From positions 8,618,001 through 8,682,000 of the forward strand of contig NZ_CP108002.1 of the NCBI RefSeq assembly GCF_041435055.1: 64,000 nt of DNA. The letters are read 5' to 3'. The position numbers and the translations under genes were made by a program. A model generated the notes under the pieces. It was not told where the DNA came from and made no database searches. It saw only the letters and a list, made by a program, of their open reading frames with translations. The stretch comes from Streptomyces sp. NBC_00341. Its GTDB lineage: Bacteria > Actinomycetota > Actinomycetes > Streptomycetales > Streptomycetaceae. The stretch's first letter is position 1, and the number at the start of each line of letters is the position of its first letter. This document shows, one piece after another, positions 1 to 8,410 of this stretch.

Positions 1-146
1 GCCCCGCGGGCGCACTCTCCCGCACGAAGACCGGTCGGCGCCCCACTCGCGCCCCCACCGGGCGCCCCCTGCTCCCGGCCGTGACGACGACGTGGATCAG
101 GCACCGCCCCCGGGACGTACACTCCACTCATGGGTCACATGGATGC

Positions 147-178
147 GGTGAGGGAGTGCCTGCGACAGGCACCTCACC
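147..178. other. Hairpin in the gene-free left edge
   Basis: The first 435 bases hold no gene I can support; the open frames there look like high-GC noise. Within them is a hairpin: outer arms GGTGAG (147-152) and CTCACC (173-178), then inner arms GTGCCTG (156-162) and CAGGCAC (166-172) around a CGA loop, with a 3-nt bulge. It could be a terminator of an upstream gene or part of the murE leader. There is no U-tract. Confidence 0.4.
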
Positions 179-435
179 TGCTGTGCCCCGCCGCCACCCA
201 GGCGCGCTGCCGCGCGCTGCACGGTCACGGCTGACCAGGACCCACCACCGGCGACCGCGCCGCGCCGTCATTCCGCTTCCGGCCGCGCTCGCCCACTCCG
301 CCCACGGAGTTCTTCCACCGCTTTCGCTGCGTACGCAGCAGCACCCCACACCATGCGCAGCTCCCGAGGAGCTCCGTCGGCAACCCCCCGGCGGCGCCCG
401 CCGGGGGCCCAGCCGCATCTTCGAGAGGACCCCGC

Positions 436-1929
436 ATGAATCTGAGGGAGTTGCTGGCCGGGCACGATCACGAGGTACTCCTCGGTGATCCGGAGACCCC
501 GATCACCGCCGGAGCCTGCTTCGACGCCCACCGCGTGACACCGGGTTCGCTGTACATCGCCGTTCCCGGGCACCGCGAGGGCGGCCCGGAGGCCGTCGGC
601 CCGGCGCTCGCGCGGGGTGCCGTGGCCGTGCTGGTGGGCAGCGAGGGGCCGGACATCCTGGCTGCGGTGCGAGCCTCGCCCGGCGGCGCGTGCGTGGTGC
701 GGGTGGCGGACACGCGCACGGCGGCCGCGGTGGTCACCTCCCGCTACCACGGAGAGCCCGGCCGGACCATGGACATGGTGGCCGTCACCGGTACCAACGG
801 AAAGACCTCGGTCTCGTACATGGTCGAGTCCGTGCTCAGGATCGCCGAGGGTGCGCGGGTCGGCGTGATCGGCACGGCGGGCAGCCGGATCGGTGACGAG
901 CTCATCCCGATGCCGCGCTCCGTCCTCACCACACCGGAGTCACCGGACTTCCAGTACCTCCTGGGGCACATGCGCGACCACGAGGTCGGCACGGTCGTGC
1001 TGGAGGCCACCTCGATGGGCCTCCTGCACCACCGGGTGGACCGCGCCTTCCTCGACGTGGGCATCTTCACCAACCTCACGCAGGACCACCTGGACGACCA
1101 CGGCACCATGGAGAACTACCGCGACGCGAAGCTCCGCCTCTTCCAAGGGCTGTGCAAGAGCGCCGTGGTCAACGCGGACGACCCGGTGGGCGCGGCCATC
1201 GCCCCCACGATGCCGGGCAGGGTCACCACGTACGGCATCGACGCCGAGGCCGACTACCGGGCCACGGACCTGAGCATGAACGCCTTCGGTACCCGCTTCA
1301 CCCTCCACCACGAGGGCAGCAAGTACCCCGCCGCCATTCCCGTCCCCGGACGGTTCTCCGTGTCCAACGCGCTGGCCTCCGTGGCCGCCTGCCACCTCCT
1401 GGGCCACGACCTCGCCGGGCTGGTTGCCGCACTCGACCGGATGCCTCCCGTCCCCGGCCGGCTGGAGCGCTTCGAGACGCCGCGCGGCACCGCGGTGATC
1501 GTGGACTACGCCCACTCGCCGGACTCCCTGGACAAGGTCCTCTGCGCGGTCCGGGACTTCTCCCGGGACGGCCGGGTCATCACGGTCTTCGGCTGCGGCG
1601 GAGACCGGGACGTCACCAAGCGGGCCCGGATGGGCGAGATCGCCGGCACCCGGTCCGACCTGTGCGTCCTGACCTCGGACAACCCCAGGAACGAGGACCC
1701 CGAAGCGATCATGGACCAGATCGTCCCGGGTCTGGAAGCCACCGGAACCAGGTTCGAACGCCGCTCGGACCGGCGCTCCGCCATCGCCTTCGCCCTGGAG
1801 AACGCCGGCCCGGACGACATCGTGCTGGTGGCGGGCAAGGGCAGCGAGCCGTACCAGATCGTCGGCGAACAGCTCATCCCGTTCAGCGACATGGCGACGG
1901 TGCGCGAACTCGCCGCCCTCCAGGGCTGA
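436..1929 (+). CDS. murE: MurE-type UDP-N-acetylmuramoyl-tripeptide synthetase (stand-alone)
   Basis: This is a cytoplasmic Mur ligase that adds the third amino acid (a diaminopimelate) to UDP-MurNAc-L-Ala-D-Glu using ATP. The 497-residue length is normal for MurE. Visible motifs are the ATP loop TGTNGKTS near residues 118-125, the lysine that is carbamylated in the family (YRDAKLRLF, about residue 232), and DNPRNEDP starting at residue 415, the signature used by diaminopimelate-adding enzymes rather than lysine-adding ones. The ATG start follows GAGAGGA at a good distance. It stands alone rather than in a division/cell-wall cluster, so it may be a second copy. A paralogue acting on a related muropeptide cannot be excluded. 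The family call is firm; the physiological role is inferred. Confidence 0.85.
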   Translation: MNLRELLAGHDHEVLLGDPETPITAGACFDAHRVTPGSLYIAVPGHREGGPEAVGPALARGAVAVLVGSEGPDILAAVRASPGGACVVRVADTRTAAAVVTSRYHGEPGRTMDMVAVTGTNGKTSVSYMVESVLRIAEGARVGVIGTAGSRIGDELIPMPRSVLTTPESPDFQYLLGHMRDHEVGTVVLEATSMGLLHHRVDRAFLDVGIFTNLTQDHLDDHGTMENYRDAKLRLFQGLCKSAVVNADDPVGAAIAPTMPGRVTTYGIDAEADYRATDLSMNAFGTRFTLHHEGSKYPAAIPVPGRFSVSNALASVAACHLLGHDLAGLVAALDRMPPVPGRLERFETPRGTAVIVDYAHSPDSLDKVLCAVRDFSRDGRVITVFGCGGDRDVTKRARMGEIAGTRSDLCVLTSDNPRNEDPEAIMDQIVPGLEATGTRFERRSDRRSAIAFALENAGPDDIVLVAGKGSEPYQIVGEQLIPFSDMATVRELAALQG

Positions 1930-1961
1930 CAGCGGGCGCGCCGAGGCAGCCCTGAGGGCCG

Positions 1962-2348
1962 TCAGGCCAGCCTGAGATCGATGAACGGGAGTACGTACCT
2001 CTCGGTCTCGACGAATCCGAGGCGCACGGCGAACCGCAGCCCCTCGGGGTTGGACTCCAGCACACAGGTCTCGATGACACGGGCGCCGAGCCTTCGGGCT
2101 TCGGCCGGCCCGTGCGCGTACAGCTGCCCGCCGCGCCCCTGGCCGCGGTGGGCGGGCAGCACCCGCGCGATCACGGTGGCGGTCGCGGAGTCCGTGGCGG
2201 GCGGCCGCACCGTGGAGCAGCCCACCACGACATCGCCCAGATTCGCGACGGCCAGCCGGTTGCGGCGGGACCGCTCCTCGACCTCCGCGAGCGACAGCGC
2301 GGCCGTGGGAATAATCGTGTTGTGTACGTGCGGCCACACCAGCAGCAC
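1962..2348 (-). CDS. GNAT family N-acetyltransferase
   Basis: This is a 128-residue GNAT-fold protein, expected to move an acetyl group from acetyl-CoA to an unidentified amine. The acetyl-CoA loop is visible as RVLPAHRGQGRGGQLY, followed by the usual C-terminal stretch ESNPEGLRFAVRLGFVETERY. It converges on murE, with 32 bases between the stop codons. The start is uncertain: GTG at 2348 is the first available start codon, but the frame stays open upstream for about 150 bases with no ATG, GTG or TTG and encodes plausible residues (RVEWVTGEA). The protein may therefore be an N-terminally eroded member of the family, or use a non-standard start. Confidence 0.6.
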   Translation of the reverse strand: MLLVWPHVHNTIIPTAALSLAEVEERSRRNRLAVANLGDVVVGCSTVRPPATDSATATVIARVLPAHRGQGRGGQLYAHGPAEARRLGARVIETCVLESNPEGLRFAVRLGFVETERYVLPFIDLRLA

Positions 2349-2608
2349 GGCCTCGCCCGTGACCCACTCGACACGGGAGTCGGGCGGGGCGTTCGTTCCG
2401 GTCGTCGCAGCAGGGAACCCCGCGTACGGCGACGCGTCAACCCGCGCCCGCCGAAGGCCCCCTGCGCACCGGGCACCTTCCGCAGACCCGTAGTACTTGG
2501 GAGCTACGCGGCAGGTGCGGTCCGGGGAGGGACGCCGACTACAGGGCCCGGTTCATAACTTCGTACCGGATGCAACTCACGCATCCGGTACGGAAGGACC
2601 CCAGCCTC

Positions 2609-3580
2609 ATGCCCGTCCACCTCCGCAGCAGCCGGCTGCGCCGCACCCTGCTGGCCGCGCTCATCGCAGCCTCGGTCGCAGCCCCCGTGTCCGGAGCCTC
2701 CAGCCCCGCAGCGGTCCCGGCACCCGTTCCGGCCCCGCTCGCCCCGCTGCGGGACGCCGATCGAGGCACCCTCGACGCACGGTACGCCGCCACGCGCGAC
2801 GGCATCCTGGCCGCCGGGCGCATGGCCGCACGGCACGGTGACCGGAAGCGGGCCGCGGCGCTGCGCGGGATGGCGGACCCCCGTCGCCACTTCCTCCTGT
2901 TCGACGGCCGCGACGGCGGCCGCACAGCCGAGGTCTTCGGAGATCTGACGCGGGCCGAGCGGATCGCCGTACTGGTGCCCGGCGCCGATACCAACCTCGA
3001 CCGGTACTGGCGCCTGAGGAACGACTCCGCCGCCCTGCGGAGGGAGTTGGGGCCCAAGGCCGCCGTCGTCGCGTGGCTCGGCTACGAAACGCCGGCCACG
3101 GTGAGCCCCGCGGCGCTCACCACCGGACGGGCCGACACGGCGGCACCCGGGCTGGCGAGGTTCACGGATCAGCTGCACACCGCCAGGCCGGCCGCCAGGA
3201 TCTCCCTGCTCTGCCACTCCTACGGCTCGGTCGTATGCGCCCGAGCCGCGCCCGGCCTGCGGGCAGTGGCCGCCCTCGTCCTCTACGCCAGCCCCGGCAC
3301 CGGCGCCCGCGACGTCAGCGCCCTGCACACCCGTGCCACCGTCTGGGCCGGCCGGGGAACGGCGGACTGGGTGGCGGATGTTCCGCACACCCGGCTCCGT
3401 CTCCCCTTCGTCTCGATCGGATTCGGACCGGACCCCGTGTCACCCGGGTTCGGCGCCCGCGCCTTCGACGCGGGGACCGGCGGGCACAGCGACTACCTCA
3501 AGCCCGGCTCCCGGTCCCTGAAGAACATCGCCCGCATCGTCTCGGGCACCGCACCCTCCGGGAGGGGCCGGCATGCGTGA
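2609..3580 (+). CDS. Secreted alpha/beta hydrolase, DUF1023-like
   Basis: A 323-residue protein with an N-terminal signal peptide (RRTLLAALIAASVAAP after a basic stretch) followed by a Pro/Ala-rich linker. The catalytic part resembles the DUF1023 branch of alpha/beta hydrolases: VLVPGADTNLDRYW, then the nucleophile elbow LLCHSYGSVV with the candidate catalytic serine, and GHSDYL near the C terminus supplying the candidate histidine. I chose ATG 2609, preceded by GGAAGGA, over the longer frame from 2570 because it places the signal peptide at the N terminus. The substrate is unknown. The last 8 bases overlap the next gene, so the two are probably co-translated. Confidence 0.65.
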   Translation: MPVHLRSSRLRRTLLAALIAASVAAPVSGASSPAAVPAPVPAPLAPLRDADRGTLDARYAATRDGILAAGRMAARHGDRKRAAALRGMADPRRHFLLFDGRDGGRTAEVFGDLTRAERIAVLVPGADTNLDRYWRLRNDSAALRRELGPKAAVVAWLGYETPATVSPAALTTGRADTAAPGLARFTDQLHTARPAARISLLCHSYGSVVCARAAPGLRAVAALVLYASPGTGARDVSALHTRATVWAGRGTADWVADVPHTRLRLPFVSIGFGPDPVSPGFGARAFDAGTGGHSDYLKPGSRSLKNIARIVSGTAPSGRGRHA

Positions 3581-4733
3581 GCTCATCGAGCGGATCGAGG
3601 CCGCGACCCCGCACCACCGTGACCGGGCTGTCGACGCGCTGCGTGCCCTCGCCATCCTCGGAGTCGTGCTCGGCCATTGGCTGGTGACCGCCATGGTCGT
3701 CGACAGCGGCAGCGTCCACGCCACGAGCCCGCTCCAGCGCACACCCGAACTCGCCCCGGTATCCTGGGTGTTCCAGACCCTCGCGGTGTTCTTCCTGGTG
3801 GGCGGGCAGGTGGCGGCCAAGAGCTATGAGTCGTCCCGCGCCCGGGGCGTCACCTACGGTCGCTGGCTCGGCGCCAGGATCGCCCGCCTGTTCCGGCCGG
3901 TCGCGGCGCTGCTGGTGGTCTGGACCGTGACGGCGGGCACGATGTTCGTCTCCGGAGTCGGCTACGACAATCTGCACGCCCTGCTCAAACTCGTACTCTC
4001 ACCCCTGTGGTTCCTGCTGGTCTTCGCCGGGCTCACCGCGCTGACCCCGCTCGTCGCCCGACTCCACCCGCTGTGGCCCGTCGTCGTGGTCATCCACGTC
4101 GACATCATCAGGCTCGGACTCGACGGCCCCGCCCGGCTCGGCTGGATCAACGTGGCCGCGGGCTGGCTGGTGCCGTACTGCCTCGGAGCCGCCTGGGCCC
4201 GCGGGGAGCTGCGGTCGCGGACGACCGGCTGGACCCTGCTCATCGGCGGCGCGACCGCCACGGCGCTGCTGGTCCTCCTCGCCGGATACCCCGCGTCCAT
4301 GGTCGGGGTCCCGGGCGCCGGCATCTCCAATCTCGACCCGCCCACCCTGGCCGCGGTCACCTTCGGACTCGCCCAGTGCGGGGCGGCACTGCTCCTGTCG
4401 GGGCCGCTGCGGCGGATCCTCGTGAAGCCTGCCGCCTGGGCGGCGGTGGCGCTGGTCAACCTCAGCGCCATGACCGTCTTCCTGTGGCACCAGACGGCGA
4501 TGCTCGCGGTCACCGCGACCGGGCTTCTCACCGGCCGCACCCTGCCAGGACTGCACACCCGCCCGGACGGGACGCAGTGGATCATCGCCCGGCTCCTCTG
4601 GCTGCCGGTCTTCGCCGTCGCCCTGACGGCGTGCTGGGCGGCGTTCAGAACGTACGAACAGCGCCGGCAAGGACGCACCACGGTGGTGCGGGAAGGACGA
4701 CCCAGTAGTGCTTGCGAGACACACCGTGCCTAG
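3573..4733 (+). CDS. Membrane acyltransferase (acyltransferase-3 family)
   Basis: This is a 386-residue polytopic membrane protein with about ten hydrophobic segments. The N-terminal pattern DRAVDALRALAILGVVLGHW, with its DxLRxxAxxxVxxxHW core, is the hallmark of the acyltransferase-3 family. Members acylate cell-surface glycans, lipids or secondary metabolites on the membrane. The histidine of GHW is the usual catalytic candidate, and a second conserved-type segment reads MTVFLWHQTAM. The ATG overlaps the end of the upstream hydrolase by 8 bases, suggesting a two-gene operon. The acceptor cannot be read from the sequence. Confidence 0.75.
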   Translation: MRELIERIEAATPHHRDRAVDALRALAILGVVLGHWLVTAMVVDSGSVHATSPLQRTPELAPVSWVFQTLAVFFLVGGQVAAKSYESSRARGVTYGRWLGARIARLFRPVAALLVVWTVTAGTMFVSGVGYDNLHALLKLVLSPLWFLLVFAGLTALTPLVARLHPLWPVVVVIHVDIIRLGLDGPARLGWINVAAGWLVPYCLGAAWARGELRSRTTGWTLLIGGATATALLVLLAGYPASMVGVPGAGISNLDPPTLAAVTFGLAQCGAALLLSGPLRRILVKPAAWAAVALVNLSAMTVFLWHQTAMLAVTATGLLTGRTLPGLHTRPDGTQWIIARLLWLPVFAVALTACWAAFRTYEQRRQGRTTVVREGRPSSACETHRA

Positions 4734-6033
4734 AGTGACAGCCATGCACAGGCTATGGACGGGAGCCGTGGCGCAGCTGACGGGCCGTCTGAGAGTTCTC
4801 CCGCGCAGCCTCGTCCACGACTTGTGGACCACTGCCGTCGATCCTCCGCCCCGCCCGGACCGGCCCTCACTGCACGACTGGCTCCCGGCCTTCCTACTGC
4901 CGCTCGTGGTGTGCACGGTGCCGCTCGCGGTCTACAGCATCAACACACTCGTGGCGCAGTACGGACTGGACAACCGAAGCGCCGTACTCCTCGGCGTGCT
5001 CCAGTCCGTGGCGTTCATCGCCGCCCTGTACCGACCGGTGCCCGCCTGGTGGGTGGTGACCACCGTCATGATCGTGGTCGCGCTGACCGCGCAGCCCGAG
5101 GCCGGCGACGCCTCGCTTCCCTGGACCGTGTCCGGAATCGTCGTACAGGCGGGGGTGCTGCTGATGATGGCGCTGCGACTGCGCCCCCGGGTCGGTGTCG
5201 AGGCGCTCGTCCTCTGCGTGCTGGCGGGACTGGTCTGCAACCCCGACGACTTCGTGCAGCCGACCGTCGATACCCGGGTCGCCGTGGCCGTCCTCGTCGC
5301 GGCCGTCGTGATCGGTGTGGCGCTGCGCGGCCGTCAGGTCGCCCGCACCGAACTCGTGGCGCAGGAAGAACGCACCGCGCAGGAGCGCGGCCGCCGCACC
5401 CTCCTGGAGGAGCGCAACCGCATCGCCCGCGAACTCCACGACGTGGTCGCCCACCACATGTCGGTGATCTCCATCCAGGCGCAGGTCGCCCCGCACCTCG
5501 TGGAGCACCCCTCCGACGAGCTCAAGGAGAACCTCGCGGGGATCCGCGCGAACGCCGTCGACGCACTCACCGAACTGCGACGGGTCCTCGGTGTACTCCG
5601 CTCGGAGGACGCGTTGTCCGCAGAGGCCCGGCACAGCCCCCAGCCCACCCTCGACCGACTGCCGGAGCTGCTCGACAACGTGCGAGGGGCAGGCCTCAGG
5701 GTCACCGACGAGCTCACAGGCACACCGCGGCCCATCCCGCCCGGCGTCGACCTCTCCGCGTTCCGCATCGTGCAGGAATCCCTCAGCAACGCCATGCGGC
5801 ACGCGCCCGGAACCGCGGTGCACGTCGGGATCGCGTACCGGCCCGGCTGCCTCGCCGTCCGGATCACCAACACGGCTCCTGACGACCCGGCCCCGCCACC
5901 GCGGGACATCGGCCACGGTCTGCTCGGCATGCGGGAACGCACCGCCATGCTGGGCGGTGACTTCACCAACGGGGCTACTCCCGAAGGCGGTTACGAGGTA
6001 GTGGCGATACTTCCCCTGGAGGAACCCGTATGA
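4708..6033 (+). CDS. NarL-type sensor histidine kinase
   Basis: A membrane sensor kinase of the HisKA_3/HATPase class that partners with the following response regulator. The N-terminal half has several hydrophobic segments (about residues 45-210) and no large extracellular domain. A short coiled region leads into the dimerisation/phosphoacceptor box ERNRIARELHDVVAHHMSV, where the histidine of ELHD is the likely phosphorylation site. The C-terminal ATPase shows SNAMRHAPG and GHGLLGMRERTAMLGG. GTG 4708 has GGAAGGA about 10 bases upstream and overlaps the previous gene; ATG 4744 is an alternative. The signal sensed is unknown. Confidence 0.85.
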   Translation: MLARHTVPRVTAMHRLWTGAVAQLTGRLRVLPRSLVHDLWTTAVDPPPRPDRPSLHDWLPAFLLPLVVCTVPLAVYSINTLVAQYGLDNRSAVLLGVLQSVAFIAALYRPVPAWWVVTTVMIVVALTAQPEAGDASLPWTVSGIVVQAGVLLMMALRLRPRVGVEALVLCVLAGLVCNPDDFVQPTVDTRVAVAVLVAAVVIGVALRGRQVARTELVAQEERTAQERGRRTLLEERNRIARELHDVVAHHMSVISIQAQVAPHLVEHPSDELKENLAGIRANAVDALTELRRVLGVLRSEDALSAEARHSPQPTLDRLPELLDNVRGAGLRVTDELTGTPRPIPPGVDLSAFRIVQESLSNAMRHAPGTAVHVGIAYRPGCLAVRITNTAPDDPAPPPRDIGHGLLGMRERTAMLGGDFTNGATPEGGYEVVAILPLEEPV

Positions 6034-6698
6034 GCATCCGTGTGGTCATCGCCGACGACCAGATGATGGTCCGCCAGGGTTTCACGGTCCTGCTCAACGC
6101 CGAGCCAGGCATTGAGGTCGTCGGCCAGGCGGTCGACGGCCTGGACGCGGTGGCCAAGGTCGCCGAACTCACCCCGGACGTCGTGCTGATGGACATCCGC
6201 ATGCCCGGGGTCGGCGGCATCGAGGCCACGCGCCGCATCACCGAGCCCGCCGGGTCCACCGTCAAGGTCCTCGTCCTGACCACATTCGACCTCGACGAGT
6301 ACGTGTACGAGGCCCTGCGCGCGGGTGCCTCCGGATTCCTGCTCAAGGACGCCTCCGCGGCCGAACTCGCCCAGGCCGTGCGGGTGGTGGCCGCCGGTGA
6401 CGCTCTCCTCGCCCCGAGCATCACCAAGCGCGTGATCGCCGAGTTCTCCCGCGTCACCCGGACACTCCGCATCCCGGAACGGGGCCGGGCGGGTGACCTG
6501 ACGGAACGCGAGACCGAGGTCCTGGCGCTCATCGCGCAGGGACTCTCCAACGCCGAGATAGCCGTGAATCTGGTGGTCGCGGAACAGACGGTCAAGACCC
6601 ACGTCGGCCGGATCCTGGTCAAGCTGGGACTCCGCGACAGGACCCAGGCCGCGGTGTTCGCCTACGAGACCGGCCTGATACGCCCGTCCGGCCGGTGA
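6030..6698 (+). CDS. NarL/LuxR-family response regulator
   Basis: This 222-residue response regulator has an N-terminal receiver domain, with the phospho-acceptor aspartate in VVLMDIRMPGVGG (about residue 54), and a C-terminal LuxR-type helix-turn-helix (LTERETEVLALIAQGLSNAEIA, VKTHVGRILVKL). Its ATG overlaps the kinase stop as ATGA, so the pair is translationally coupled and should form one phosphorelay. Target genes are not identifiable; no obvious autoregulatory palindrome was seen. Confidence 0.9.
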   Translation: MSIRVVIADDQMMVRQGFTVLLNAEPGIEVVGQAVDGLDAVAKVAELTPDVVLMDIRMPGVGGIEATRRITEPAGSTVKVLVLTTFDLDEYVYEALRAGASGFLLKDASAAELAQAVRVVAAGDALLAPSITKRVIAEFSRVTRTLRIPERGRAGDLTERETEVLALIAQGLSNAEIAVNLVVAEQTVKTHVGRILVKLGLRDRTQAAVFAYETGLIRPSGR

Positions 6699-6739
6699 AG
6701 CCCCGGATCGATTCCGCCGTCGTCGGCCTGACCTGGTAG

Positions 6740-7255
6740 TCAGACGCCGACACCCCGTGCGGTGAAGCCCGCGCCGGCCGCGAGCGCGGTCAGCTCCTCC
6801 ACCCGCGCCGCCCGCAGGCACACCACCGGATAGCAGTCGGACTCGATGTCGAGGACGGCGAGCGCCGCACCGACGTCGCGGAAGCACCGGCCGCATGCCT
6901 CCAGGAACTCATGGGTCGGCAGAAGCATGTCATCCGCCTCGACCAGTACCCAGGGATCCACGGACGGCCGGGACGCGAGCCCCCGCAGCCGGTCCCGGAC
7001 CTCGTCGGAGTCCTCCTTCCAGTCCAGCTCCGCCAGCAGCCGGTGCTCGGCCAGCGCGTCGACGAGCGCTATCCACGCGAGGTCGGGTACGGGCCCCTCG
7101 ATGCCCCGGTCCGCCAACGTGCCGGCGTGGTCGCGTACGTAGCCCGTGGGGTCGTCGTGGGCGTGCAGTACCCGCGCGGCCACAGCCTCATGGGCCGGAG
7201 CGAGCAAGGCCGCCACGGCGGCCAGGGAGGTACGGGCTACGTCGGCACCGGACAT
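6740..7255 (-). CDS. Small DUF6630-like protein of unknown function
   Basis: A 171-residue acidic cytoplasmic protein without a signal peptide or membrane segment. Recognisable stretches are LAELDWKEDSDEVRDRL, WVLVEADDMLLPTHEF and LDIESDCYPVVCL. They resemble the DUF6630 family as I remember it; this was not checked. No catalytic motif is evident. I chose ATG 7255 because the longer frame, to 7672, runs across the strong hairpin at 7300-7346 and into the LLM gene. It converges on the response regulator, with 41 bases between the stops. Confidence 0.6.
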   Translation of the reverse strand: MSGADVARTSLAAVAALLAPAHEAVAARVLHAHDDPTGYVRDHAGTLADRGIEGPVPDLAWIALVDALAEHRLLAELDWKEDSDEVRDRLRGLASRPSVDPWVLVEADDMLLPTHEFLEACGRCFRDVGAALAVLDIESDCYPVVCLRAARVEELTALAAGAGFTARGVGV

Positions 7256-7299
7256 GGTGTGCGCTCCTTCGGCGGCCGTCCGGCCGCGTCCGGCCGTGT

Positions 7300-7346
7300 G
7301 AATCCGGCTGCGTGATCCCGGCGGCGGGATTCGGGCAGCCGGATTC
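7300..7346. terminator. Nested hairpin, probable terminator of the LLM gene
   Basis: Outer arms GAATCCGGCTGC (7300-7311) and GCAGCCGGATTC (7335-7346) are perfectly complementary over 12 bp. Inside them ATCCCG (7315-7320) and CGGGAT (7325-7330) pair around GCGG. It lies about 85 bases past the LLM stop and 45 bases before the DUF6630-like start on the same strand. It could terminate the first gene or act in the leader of the second. There is no U-tract, which is usual in Streptomyces. Confidence 0.6.
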
Positions 7347-7430
7347 CGGCAGTGTGATGAGGACGCCTGGTCCGGCGCCCCGCAAAAACCCTGCCACAGG
7401 GGTACGACAACGAGCCCCGGACGGACCGGC

Positions 7431-8360
7431 TCAGACCCCCGCCGCCCGCGCGGCCTCGTACACCTCGGTCGCCACATCGATGAGCTCCGTGGCGTCACGC
7501 GTGGTGCCCTGGAGGTCCAGCATGATCTCCGTGACGCCGGTGGTGGCGTGTGCCACCAGGTCCTCGACGATCTGCGCCACACTTCCGTGGAACGGCTGAC
7601 GGGCGTCGCCCTCCACCGGCTTGACGCTGTACCGCGCGTTGGCACGGGCGCAGACAGCGAGCGGCCGCTCACGCCCTCGTTCGGTGGCGGCCTCCTGCAC
7701 CCGCTGCCACTGCTCGGCCAGGGCCGCCGCCCCCATGGCTACGGGCATCCAGCCGTCCGCCCGGTCCACCACCCGGCGAATGGCCCGGGGGCCGCTCGCC
7801 GCGAGGAGGACCGGGATGGGGCGAGCGGGCTTGGGCCCCACCACGGACGGGGCGATCGTGGTCAGGGTCCCCTCGTACGAGACGGGGTCGGGACCCCAGA
7901 CGGCCGCGCACACGTCGAGCAGTTCGTCCAGGACCGCGCCGCGCCGCTCGAAGGGGGCGACGGACGCGGCGGCGTACTCGTCCAGTGACCAGCCCGTCCC
8001 CAGCCCCGCGACCACCCGGCCACCGCTGGCGGCGTCCAGCGAGGCGAGCGAGCGGGCCAGCTGGAAGGGGATGTGGAGCGGCGCGACGAGAACGCTGCTG
8101 CCGAGCCGGGCGCGCTCGGTGGCCGCGGCGGCCAGCGTCAGGGTGATCAACGGGTCCGCGACCCCACGGTAGTGATCGGGCCAGGCCAGGCCCGGGATTC
8201 CGTACAGCCCCTGGGTGGCCGGTTCGGGAAACAGAACCCGCTCGAACACCCACAGACTCTCGTAGCCGACCGCTTCCGCGGCCCGTGCCACATCGGGCAC
8301 GTCGCGGCCGATGTCGTACTGCTTCATCTGCGGAAGGCCAAGTCCGAGCGGGATCGGCAT
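7431..8360 (-). CDS. LLM-class F420-dependent oxidoreductase
   Basis: This is a 309-residue luciferase-like monooxygenase-fold protein. In actinobacteria most such proteins use coenzyme F420, with FMN as the alternative. Family stretches are LGLGLPQMKQYDIG at the N terminus, TERARLGSSVLVAPLHIPFQLARSLASLDAASGGR, the cofactor-side VVAGLGTGW, and ADGWMPVAMG. Length matches the family. The substrate is unknown. It lies 50 bases downstream of the GH78 rhamnosidase on the same strand and could be read through from it. Confidence 0.8.
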   Translation of the reverse strand: MPIPLGLGLPQMKQYDIGRDVPDVARAAEAVGYESLWVFERVLFPEPATQGLYGIPGLAWPDHYRGVADPLITLTLAAAATERARLGSSVLVAPLHIPFQLARSLASLDAASGGRVVAGLGTGWSLDEYAAASVAPFERRGAVLDELLDVCAAVWGPDPVSYEGTLTTIAPSVVGPKPARPIPVLLAASGPRAIRRVVDRADGWMPVAMGAAALAEQWQRVQEAATERGRERPLAVCARANARYSVKPVEGDARQPFHGSVAQIVEDLVAHATTGVTEIMLDLQGTTRDATELIDVATEVYEAARAAGV

Positions 8361-8410
8361 AAGAGTGTCTCCCTCTATGAGATGTATGGGACAACTACCT
8401 TACGGCGGAG

